Origin: Acanthopleura granulata
Lineage: Eukaryota; Mollusca; Polyplacophora; Chitonida; Chitonidae
Length of the DNA: 64,000 nucleotides
NCBI GenBank assembly: GCA_016165875.1
Contig: JABBOT010000080.1
Location: forward strand, 2,263,205 to 2,327,204
Direction of reading: 5' to 3'
Part shown: one piece after another, positions 22,601 to 34,600 of the stretch
Layout: every line of letters starts with the position of its first letter
How positions within the stretch are numbered: position 1 is the stretch's first letter
Translations under genes and position numbers: made by a program
Notes under the pieces: generated by a model
Database searches by the model: none
Told to the model about the DNA's origin: nothing
What the model saw: the letters and a program-made list of their open reading frames with translations, nothing else

Positions 22601-25600
22601 AATGAAACGACAGATGTATACAATTCGTGGAACACATATCTTTATCTTTTATGCCCTTGAACAACAACAGTCCGTTACCTACAATCCATAACGCCAGGAG
22701 AATCTGGAACACCGTGGGCTTGAAAGGTCTCAGGGTGATGTCTGGATCAAAATACTTAATACCAGTGGTGTTCCGAAACTTGACGTAATGGGAATAGACG
22801 TCTGGGTGGAGGAAAGCCAGTGTCTGGTTGATCCTGGGCCCGAAAGACGTCTCCGCTGTCGACGTGATGATTAAGGCGAGGAATGTGACGAAAGAGACAG
22901 CGTGGATGAAAAATTTCACGCACGGATACTTCATCATCCGGGCTGCCTGCATCAAGTATCAAACAATATTTCTTAATCAAGAATAAATGCAAATTATATC
23001 TATAGATTCTTCTTTAATCAAGATCACCCAAGTTAAACATGGACAAAGTGAAAGAATTTGACCCAACGACATCTTTGGCTTCTTTAGTAAGATATTACCT
23101 AGGATATCAGGTAAAATGTGAAGAAATAAATGTTTATGTGCCAACCTTTATAATCATATGATTGTTTACAGCTTCGTGCAACTCGGGGGCAAAAAATGAC
23201 TCTTGTATAATGCTGAGGTTTAATGAACGTTTTTACGCCAGAATAACCTGATAAAGTTGTCTGAAAGACTTCGAACGCCATGATATAGAGCAGACAAAAG
23301 CGAGAGTAAGAGCAATATGCATGCAATGCGACACAAAAATATAAAAATAGGTATGTGTCAAAGGTGGAAAGTTCATAATTTGTGTTAAAACCTATGAATT
23401 TATACATGTACATCCAAGTCAAAATCGATCGATGGTCGTGGGTTTCCTCCCATGCCAGTTTTGCTCGGTTTACTATAGTTATAACGCTGGCAGGAAATCA
23501 TGCAATACAAGGGGGGAAACTCTCACACAAGAACAAGAACGCAAACTCAGAGTTATCTCACCTTGCATGCGGGAGCAACCAGGTATATGAGGAAGAGGAT
23601 CGGGTAGAGTATGACAAATCCTGTCATGAGAGTCAATCTCTGCGGCCAGCTGGACCGCTCAAGTTTTCTCATGCCGGCGTACCAAATGTTCACCAGACGT
23701 TGTTGACAGGCTGGGTGGGCCACGAACTGAAAGCCAGTAAAAAGAAATATTAGGCTGAAGGCTATATTTAAACTGATTGCTGAATCAGCAGTCTAGACTA
23801 CAGGTCACTTACTAATGAGCCGCTAGTTGAAGTTTACTTTGCTTCATCCACTCTCAACCTGCTGACTTATGCCAAGCTCACATTGAATTTTGTTTCTTTG
23901 TTGTTTTACGTAAAGTTATTTCAAACTCACACATCAGTGGGGTGTAAGGAGAGTAGTGTAAAATTCCATTTTTATATCTAAGTGGTATAGAGGGAAGTAA
24001 CTGATTTGAAAACTTTACATTCAGAGAATTATTACATCGTAAGCTGTAGAAAATCTATAATCCATTAATCATGAGATTAATTAACCTCTTATCGTCATGT
24101 CCATCATAAAGTTTTGGTGCTAGCCAAAGAATTTATTTATTAATTTTATTGGTGTTGTACGCCGTACGAAAGAATATTTCACTTATACGACGGCGGCCAG
24201 CATTACAGAGGGAGAAAACCGGACAGAGCCCGGGGGAAACCCACAACCATCCGCAGGTTGCTGGCAGGCCTTCAGACGTGCGACCGGACAGGAAGCCAAA
24301 GATTACAAAGGAAGACAGAAAGCATTTATAATTATTTAATTGATGACAATTACAATTAACTTTATTTTATTTTATCATTTTTCATTTTTATTATTTTCTT
24401 TATATTTTACATTCCCTTTATTATTATTATTACTATTTGCAGAGGTTGTATAATGCGCATGACCTTTGCTCGTGTAACTGGGCTTACTTTTTTCTCTCCG
24501 TAGCGCAGAGCGAGCTTGAAGCGGGCGAGTCTGCTGAAGCACTCCATGCCGCCTTTCCCAGTCTTGTTGAGAACCATCTCGAGCTCGTCGTGAGTCCGGA
24601 CACGGTCCAGAAGCTTGACCACATAGTCACTCAGGTTGTCCGCTAACTGATAATAATCCGTCTACGGACAATCATAAAACAGCAAAAAATGACCGATGTG
24701 CCCAGTCAGATTCCTGGTGTTGTTAGAAATTTTGGATACGCGGCCTTGTGGCAACTGCTATTGGAATAAGGGGTTGCAACTGCAACCCTTATTGAATCAG
24801 CAGTCTAGACTACAGGAGTAATTTATTCCAATCAGGAGTAATTTATTCCAATCACACGGTTATCATTTACTCTAATCACACGGTTATCAACCCAGTATTA
24901 CCTGCCAGATTTGGCAGATTTTTAAACAGTATTTTGTTGTAATAAAACGTAATTACCTTTTACGTAGAGAATTAACCAGATAGAGATTGATGCCTTATGA
25001 TGGTGTTTGTGATTGAACATATAAATGGCCTACAGTACGTATTACAGGGCAACAAATGTTTTACATTGTGAGTCATCAGTGGCTGACAGGAAAAAGGCGT
25101 CCCTGACTCCAGGCCACATGCCTTGAGCCAAAGAGGTCGCGTGTTCCAATCAAGATGGAGCTGACTGTTACGGAATTATCTCTGTGGGTGAGTCATGTGC
25201 CAACATTTAATTTGTAAATGCGCTTGGATTTGGTAACGGTGTTCAAATTGCCAATAAGGTCAAATCAAATACTCTTTGTTATTTTGATAGGATTTTAATT
25301 TTTTTTTAGAGTATCTGACTTGGGAATGTGTGTTGGCTTCTTGTTAAGGACACCCACTCGCCCATACTTTGTGTCATATGATCATTCATTGATTCTGGGA
25401 TATAAAATTATGAGGGGCCAAACTAACATTTAAATCGTGGATTGTCGATGTCCACACACCATTTATCTGTCAGACCTTTTTAACCGTCATTAATAGACAA
25501 TGATTGCTTCTTCCCTACGTCTCGCCATAATTTTAACCGGAATTTCCAAACTTTTACCGGAATTAAGTAAGGCAAATTAATATTGGTAAATACTTTACAG

Positions 25601-28600
25601 ATACTCCATCGATATATGAATTAGCGATATCGGTAAATGATCTATAAATATCAATAAATGATATAAACAAATGATGACAGAGATACTGAAAACTCCGTAG
25701 CAATTATCGATATTGGTAATTCATTGATCGATATCGGTAAATGAATCAGAAATGTCGACAACAGAATTAGCGATTAGCAGTGAATGAATCAGCGACATCT
25801 ACAAATTACTTAGCGATATCGAGAATTCTCGATTAAATGTTAATTTGGCCCCCATAGAACAGTGTTTTAATTTTAGCCAGCATACATTGACTTTTTGTTG
25901 GCAGTTATAACTATAGTTTTGAAGTGAACAGAGAAGTCAATATAAATAGAAATAGCAATGCGAGTGAAAGCAGAAAAGCGACGAAACTGTGATAGTTGGC
26001 AAATGGTCACACGCAGCTGGTGTAATTCAGCCTCTCATTAATTAACCTCAATCAGAGTTTTGTTCCAACTGTTCATCCAGATGATTAGATAGTAACAACA
26101 TCCCACCATGGCTTAATCAGAACTAGGCAGATTGAAATGCATCGATTCTAATGCAAATTATCAGACTTTGAGAATTGCTCCATTCCTTTCTGTGTGCGAT
26201 GAGGTTTATCTTAAGTTTTGCATAATTCCTTTTGCATAATTCCTTCCAACCTCACAATTCAGACAAATATTTCTGGGTATAGCACAGAGCATAAAAAATG
26301 GATATACATATAGGATCCATGCCTGTACTTGCATATGTACGTCTACGTACGCTGCAATTGCAAGCTGCACTAGAGAGTTTAATGTCTCCTAAGACAGTTA
26401 GCCAGGGACAAAAATATAAAATATTTCCTTCTGACTCTGGAATTTTGTCACTCCTTTATTTCTGTTTTCTATTTTCCTAGTATTTCTACTGAAGAGCCAT
26501 ACATTTTTAAACATTAAAACTGCACTCTACACCTTATTCACATACGGGATAAAGCCATAAGCCTTATTTGCTCGTTCACATTTTTACAGGAATCATTTTT
26601 TCATCCAGTATAAAAAAAACATAACGCCAGCTCTTTTTTTTTCCCATTTACACTCACACTTCCGACCATTGTGATCATGTATATTGCGATAAAGGTACTT
26701 AATATTCTACATTGTACTACGCCCTACCACTGTTCGGATCGATACCGAAATTGTCAAGATTTATTAAACTGTAAATCATTATATGACAAAGGGTTTCTAC
26801 CTCATTACGGGATTGATGATATCCAATTTCCAATGTAGGCATTTATTACAATGAAAAATACGTTAGAGCGAAATTGGCGTAACTTCCTTACACTGATGGA
26901 GAGATAACAGCTTTCCTGCAGATGCTAATATATATTTTTTTTCGTACATTTTTAAGTTACATATCATTTTTTTGTTAAAGCTATGAAATTTTTAAGACGG
27001 GTCGTTAAAGGGTTAGTCGCCAGGCATGAGGTATAGTTACGCCGGATGGCCCGATTTCTGGATCATGCGGTGGTTAGCCATTTGGCCGACTGACGACCAT
27101 TCGACAATGTGTGCTAGGATTTCCTTTAAAGGCCCACCGAAAAATTTCGAAATCGCAGGCAGATCGTAGATCGTAAAAGCGGACGACTGGCCGAAAAGTT
27201 TATGAGTGATCATCCGAGCCAAAAAAAAATGAACCAAGGTCAATGTCATGTTCAAAATTGCTGATCTGATTGTAAATTGAAAATGATTTCCGACAATTCT
27301 TACACATGGTCTTACCACCAGTCCTGAAAGATTGCTGGTCACGGAGCCGCAGATGTCAGAATAATAGTATTTGTCTGAATGTTGCACTGGAGACGAATAT
27401 TTCATGCTATTTAACTCGTTGAGAGTATGTCAACCGGAACACGTTAACTAAGTAGAAAGATGGGTGCAAGCAATGCACCAGGGCCAGATCTGTATGATAT
27501 ATATTGCTATCAGAGACTCTTGAACTGAAGGTTCAAATTTGTCCGCTTGTCAGTAGTTGTTTGTGATTCGTCAAAAGGATCAGACCATTAGTACATCCTC
27601 CTAAATACGAATTTCAAGATACTTGTGGCTCACCATCACCATCAAAGACTATTTAGTTTACTCTCAGAGGTAGAATAAATGTGTTAATTGCACCACATGT
27701 TTGTTTGCAAAACACTCACGCCTTCGAATATAAGTGCAATATTATTCGAATATATAAATGCACCTGAATATATTCTAAACGTCACTTTTTATTTTTGTGC
27801 TGTAACCGAGATATCGCAGTTCAAAGTAAGCAAAAACGCACACGTGGGGTATATCGAACGCCACACTCTCAGTTTTAACCAATCAAGGGTGAGATATTTT
27901 TACCACACGAGTAGACATCTGTTTCCGCTGTGATGTCAGCAGTGCTTAGTTCACAATTTTTCCATATAGAAGTAGTGTTAAATCGGCTGTATTCTTTGTA
28001 ATTACGAGACAACTGTAAAACACTTTCCAGCAATTTTCAAGTGGCAGTGGAATACATCTGGTGTTATTCCCCAACGTCACACACAGGAGGCCACAAGGCG
28101 TGGCATTCGATTGTTGTAATAAAGGGGACTATACTTCGCACACAAAAAAGTGTCTCGTCCCTTATCCTGAAGACCATAGAGTACGAATGACGCGACATCG
28201 TGTTTCCGGTTTCTTTAAAATGGTGTGTCCTATGGCCTCGTAAGAATTCCAGATTGAAATGTCATTTATACAGTTCCCAAGCACGTCATAATGACTACGC
28301 ACTGTCAGATCTGTATGGACCACTGTTCTGAAAAAATTTTAGTGGAACTTTTTGCTCTCTATTCTTTTAAAGGTTTAATCGCAGTAAATGTTTCGTCCTT
28401 TTTTTTCCTGGGGTTCATTGTCCACTGCATGTCTAGAGAAGTTTTTTGACCACAGCCATATGGTTGATATGGATTATTTCTATACCAATGCCTTGGCAAC
28501 TTAAATTAAATCCGTATATATATATATACTGTACAAGGCAAAAACGTCCTCACCACTATGAACATTCACATTATATATATATGTATTTCGGAGCACCTTG

Positions 28601-31600
28601 CTCCCTGTGAGTTCAAGGTCAGGCTCATGCTGGTCCCGTCTCCCGCCGCACGTGGGAAGGTCTGCCAGCAATATGCGGATTGTTGTGGGTTTTTACCGTG
28701 CCCTGTCCGTTTTCCTCCAAGCATAATACTGGCCACCGTCGTATAAGTGAAATATTCTTGAGTGCGGTCTAAAGGACCAAATAAATAAATAAATAAATAA
28801 ATAAATAAATCAGAGCACTTTGCAAACAGAAGCATTTTACAATTATACGAAACGCTTTGCCAAATGCCAGGCAAAAATGTGAAGAAATACTGAAAGTCTA
28901 CATGTTTTTGTATTCGCTGCCTTGTGGAGTGAATTAAAATGGTGTTCACCTTAAAAGAAAACCATATTATCTCACGTCGATAACATACAGTATTTGATGT
29001 TTAACACTGATTTAAAAATATTCTTTGTCATACCACGACGGTGTCTCCTTGAAGCATCACAATAAAACACCATGCCAGTAAAACACCATGTCGAGGAAAC
29101 CAGATATCGCGTATCATTCAGTCAGTCTTCTGACACATGACAAGACCAATATTTGGAATACTGAAGCGCCAAGCCGGAAAGTATTAGACTATGGATTGTA
29201 TTCTATTGTACTGGATATAACTAAAAATCAGGCTAGTACCGGGCTCTTCTATATCCTTTCTAGCCTAACGGTCGTGGCAGTGCAGTTACATATGACAGGT
29301 GTTGTATTGAAATTTTGGTCCACAATTCCACATGTAACGTTGATAACGCATGAATTCGGTTTTGAATTCTCGTGCACCCAACGAGAAACGACATAACAAT
29401 TAAAGACGTCGTATTACTGTATAAACATGGTGCACAGTGTTAAAACCGTTAATACAGAATTTACGATTAATCATTCTTTTCTTGTTTAGTTGTTTATTTG
29501 CTTGGGTATTAATGCTGCGGGATATTACTGTCGTTTTCAAGGATTCGCTTGTACCATTACAGACCGATTTATTATCGGATTAAACAGGAAAGATCCAGGG
29601 TATAATTCGAAAGCGTTTCGCACAGTACCTGACACAAATCCTGACTTAAAGCCACTTTCCCACAAACTAGGAGCTGAATTTAAGCACATGGACTTGCTCT
29701 CGTTATACCGGAGGTCTTCCCTTCAGGGTAGATTCTCGACTACATTTATGATAGGAAATTTAAGTTCTGCATCATCTTTCAGTCAGCGAAGTGTCGCTGT
29801 TGTGACCAGTCAGAGTGTCAATCTTAAGGCGACACCATTAACGTAGAAACAATATGATCAATGTCATCATGGTCATGTGAAATTATGTGTTGAAAGACTT
29901 CATCGAATGACCAAGTTAAGCCTAAGCTGGAACTGTGTCGAACGAGAATTCAAGGGATCATCGCCAAGGAGGTGAAAAAAAAAACCGTTGACATTGTGAG
30001 CTTGGGGTGGGGATAAGGCTACTACGTTGCCAAGGTTGCGTTAAGCCTTAATCATTCATGATTTCTTACTGACAAATATTACGTATGTTATAGTGTTGCG
30101 ATACTCACTCTGAAATACTTCTCCACATGGGCTAACCTGCGCAGTTCTGATGCCAGTTCGAAGGCGGTTAGTATGGGATCCTTACTGCTGAGGGAGACGT
30201 AAGCCTCGCTGGCCAAGCCTCGGTAAGCGTTCAGACGTGATATGGCCAGCCTCAGTTGGTCAAACTCGTTCTTGTTAGAGCACTCCTTACAGTGGCAATT
30301 AAATCGATGGGGACGTGGAATGGTCTCTCCACGCAGAAGCAACAATTGCACAATTTCATATTGGTTTTTCTGAGCGGCTAAAATGAGAGGTGTTAAGTCC
30401 GGAGAAAACTGGGACTCGTCCAAATCTAAGGCGGTGAAAAAGTCGTCCGTTGCTCCGAATTTTCTTCTGTCTCTCGTGAGATCTAGGTAACGTTTATGCT
30501 TCAGTATGCACTCGGCAATCTGTATATGGCCGGCGCTGATGGCCTGTAATGCCGCCTCATATATATGGTTAATACTCGATCTGTCCAGTAGAAGCTCCAC
30601 AATCTGAAACACAATACCAGATAAAAAAATACAACATAGAGAGTAAAACCAAAGCAGATAAGGCAGTGTGATAGTTGGGTAAATGGTCACGAGCATCCTA
30701 TGAAATCCGGCCTCTTGTCAGTTTATCTTAGCTAGGGATTTACTTTAAATGTTCGTGTAATTGCACTAATAATAGAAACTTATACTCCCCCTGGTACAAT
30801 GGTAAAGTACTGTGGTAACTCCAACAAATGGCGTAAGGCGATACCTAATGATTCAAATAAAACCGAAAGATTGAATTGCCATGCGTCATTTCTTGGAGTT
30901 ACACTGTACCCTACTTCTTGAAGCCTGTCAGTGGAAATGGAAACACTAGCGGAATTTGGTTTAAAAAATGCAGTAATGTTAACTTTTACGACGTATGGCT
31001 GTGAAGCTTATGGATGCCCGCAATAAACCGCTGACGTTTGTCAGATACCTCACAAACATCTTGATATTAAACAACAACGGAACCAACAAGATTCCAGCAA
31101 ATGACCCGAGTGGTCAGAAGGGTTATAGGTAAATGTCAAAAAAGGGAGCACTGGTAGCTCTGGTTTTTTAAAATTCATTTATTTAATTGTGTTTTATTTT
31201 TTCTTATTCTTATTTATGATGAGAGGAAAACCAGACAAAGCCGGAGAGGAACCCGTAACAATCCTACCAACTTTCTTTTTTCTGGACGTTCTTTAACATC
31301 ATGTTCAAGATTTTTTCACATAAGATGGCGATCCGTGGGTGGAGGATGTAGGAGAGCGAAGTACCCGAAATTAAATCACTGACCTTTGGCAGACCTGTAT
31401 CATACTAGCAAAGTTTCCAACCTCGTATAACACTAAGCCTGAGAGAACAGTTGGCCATTTCTTGTCAACAAGGCTCAAGGGAACAGAGAACAACGGAAGC
31501 GGAGGGATCAAGACAATCCATTGCCCGTGAATGGTATTGAACAGAGATCTCATGTGATTTAGTGACTCAAAGGCAAGCACCTCAAACAAGCGGCCACGAC

Positions 31601-34600
31601 ATCCTCCCATGTCTAGCTTTGAAGCATGAGGTTTGCAACTACACATGACGATTTGATGGTATTAAATTTAAATGATTCTTCGATTTACAAGAAACATTGC
31701 AAAATGTCTTTGTCTAATTGAGATAATTTTGTGTCCGTCTCTACTTTGTTTTACTTTATTGTGCCTTTATTTGTGTTTTACACCTAGCTCAAGAATAATT
31801 CACTCTGACGACGGGGATCAGCATCATGGCTGGAAGAAACCGGACATTGCCCGGGGGATACCCACGATCACCTGCAGGTTGCTGGCAGGCTTTCCCACGT
31901 ACTGCCGGAGAGGAAACAAGCACGCGTATATTGTAATAATTTGTTCATAATAAATGAAGCATAGTTTCACTGGAGAAGTAATAAGGAGTTCTGAGATTGT
32001 TTACGGTGGCCAGCTAGCTATATGTAAACAGGGTACCCTTTCTGACTTACCTCCAAATGCTCGTTCTTCACGGCCAACTTGAGAGCTGTTCGTCCTAAGA
32101 TGTCAATGCAGTCCACATTGAGGTCAGGGTTCTCAGTGACCATGCGCTTCACACTGGGTATGTCTCCGAATTCGGCAGAGTGGAGAAACTCTGACTCTAC
32201 ACCACTCAGCTGAGGTGAAAACGAAAAACCAGACTGAAAATTTAACTGACAAGGAAACATTTTCACCCTAATATATACTATTTTGGAAGCAAACCTTTGC
32301 TATAGGTCTGTGCCAAGATTGTGCAGCTCAGGGATGTGCCCTATGCTTTCATTATATAGTAAGGAAGGGTTATAGACTCTGCAGTGGATAATTTGATGAA
32401 ACCGATGGACCTAAACTAAATAAATAAAGTCTCTGTTTATTCGCTAACTCATCGCATATACACCACATAAGCTAATGACAACAATCACCAAGAGGATGCT
32501 TTCAAGTCATTACTCAGAGACGCTTTTGTGAGTGTAAAATATACTGAGCCGTGGTATCATGATTAAATATAAGCATGTAGCGGTAACTAATTACTTCTCA
32601 GTTTTGCAGACATTGATGGAAATTACATCGTGGCGACATGCATTTTGATTCTATTTTTTAGCGCTGTCGATAGGTTAAGCTTTATTCATTTACACAGAGA
32701 TGTATTCAAAGCACTGAAATAAATATGTATATGGACGTATTCATTTGACTGTAGCTTAACGCCAAGCTTAATCATTTTTCACGTACGATTGAGGTCATTG
32801 CCGTGTTCGGGACAAACCACTGGCAAATTTTTCCACCTGTCGCGCACAGATTTGCACGCCATATACCAGATGGGTAGCAAAACGTTCACTTGCCTACTCG
32901 TTTTATTCCGTTATCAAGTAGACTAATTAGGGCATTTAATTAATTTATTTATTTATTTGATTGATGTTCAAGCATATTTCACTAATACGACGGCGGGCAG
33001 AATTATTATGGAAAGAAACCGAAGAGAGCCCGTGGAAAACAGACGACCATCTGCAGGTTGCTGGCAGTTCTATCCACGTATTGCAGTTAAATTTGGCAGT
33101 GTAATGATCTGGGCCATGAATCTATCAGACCTTTATTTATTTCCCTATTTATTCATTATGTATTGTCATTAATATATTGGGTTGGATAACGGGATTACAC
33201 ATTTATCCAACAAATAATGTCATCACAGTGTATTAACTTATGAGTTTAAAGAATTTTTAACTAACACTCCAAAAACTTATGTGTTAAGTTTCACGTATTA
33301 GTGCGTTTTCTGAGTGAAGTTGGGATAGACTATGTCACAGCAACATAATATTGCACTTCCAAAAACACAATACCCATTTACACTAACAAAAGTATTCTTT
33401 TGAAATAACAGAAGAAGTCTCTCACATATAACATACTGGTTTGCAGCAATGGCAGAATTAATTCTAGCTTCACTCCAGATACTATTAGAATAGAAAAAGA
33501 TACTATCAGAAAAAGATATACTGTCAATTTAACAGAATACCCTTTATCGGTCTGCTGAAGGTTACAGTAAAACGAAAATAAATGCTGCCTTGGAAATCTT
33601 GCCTTAAACTGAACATTTCTGTTTGTTTTTGGCCAGATTCTGAAATCTGGCAAGTCAGATTTACTCATTTATTTATTTGTTTTGTACTGTCTTATTATTC
33701 GATAATCATCTTTTTATGTATGTGTAAGAACTCGAGAACTAATAGTTAAGAATGAGCGGATGAAGACGGGCGAATTCATCACTCTCTCCCTCTGCAATGA
33801 TAAAGAGGATTATCCAGTAGCTATTGATTGTGTAAACCATGAAAAGCTTGTCCTTTATCTAATGTGGTCACATGGTGTATGTATTTCTGTGTGGATGTGA
33901 CTCTTTATTCACAGTACCTACTAGACGCTATCTCCTAAACGGACTTCAAAAAAATACATTTATTACAGGACAGTTCATTCTAATGCAAGAGAAATCATTT
34001 TTCCTCTACTTTATTTATCTCCCTGTAGCTCACCTAGAACATGGTATTATGTTAGAGCCATCAAAGAGCTTATTCGATGTCACTCCGTTTGATGTAATGA
34101 GTGGCATACTACTCATATATATGTTGCATATTTTATATTATATAATCAATGTTATATGTGATGGTACTCACATAACTTTATATTTCAGCACCTGTATTAA
34201 TTAAGTTAGCGGAAGTTTCGATCTCACTCATTGTGCGTCTGGTAAAGAAATCCACACTCTCAATAACGGTAAATTTTTCTTGGACACCAGTGGCATAGAT
34301 GTTCTTCATCGGCCAGATCTCCGATGGAAGCTGTTGTTGTAAATAGCTGCAGAACCCTTCAGGCCTCCGGCAATTTACTCCATTCAAACCAAGACAGCAC
34401 CTTTCCTCTCCGCTTTTCTACTTTGAACCTCATCCCAGCGGGTCAATTTTCTTTTGTCCGATGCCGAGGCTCTTCGTTCTTTCGTCTCTCCCCAGCCACC
34501 GTGCTTGATGGCGGTATTTTAGGGCCCATTAGCTTATCCTGTTGCGACTCCGCCTTTGTTAGCTACACGCCTTTGTTAGTTGAAAAACTGTTTTCATCTG

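Larger units (their letters stand above)
21452..22678 (-). other. TRPC intron 6
   Basis: Contains a 5'-truncated SINE (21618) and a 'taacgccac' repeat fragment (22434). Confidence 0.7.
23727..24487 (-). other. TRPC intron 4
   Basis: Contains the first 24-bp repeat copy, a truncated SINE (24131-24293) and an AT-rich stretch at 24345-24435. Confidence 0.7.
24662..30108 (-). other. TRPC intron 3
   Basis: 5.4 kb with the hairpin/24-bp repeat cluster (24765), the GATATC-type repeat (25600), a ~135-bp element (25965) and a SINE (28602). Open frames at 27405-27037 (minus) and 29490-29846 (plus) lack start context, splice support or any family motif. Confidence 0.65.
30604..32050 (-). other. TRPC intron 2
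   Basis: Contains a ~135-bp element, a degraded and a truncated SINE, and a 91-codon open frame (31646-31371, minus) of unknown meaning. Confidence 0.65.

Noticed and set aside
22593..22678. Longer TRPC exon 6 extending to a GT near 22640
   Set aside because: It adds residues absent from the family; the donor at 22678 gives the conserved WIVGFLCQEC junction and correct phase.
23382..23753. 123-codon plus-strand open frame
   Set aside because: It is the antisense of TRPC exon 5, which explains the openness.
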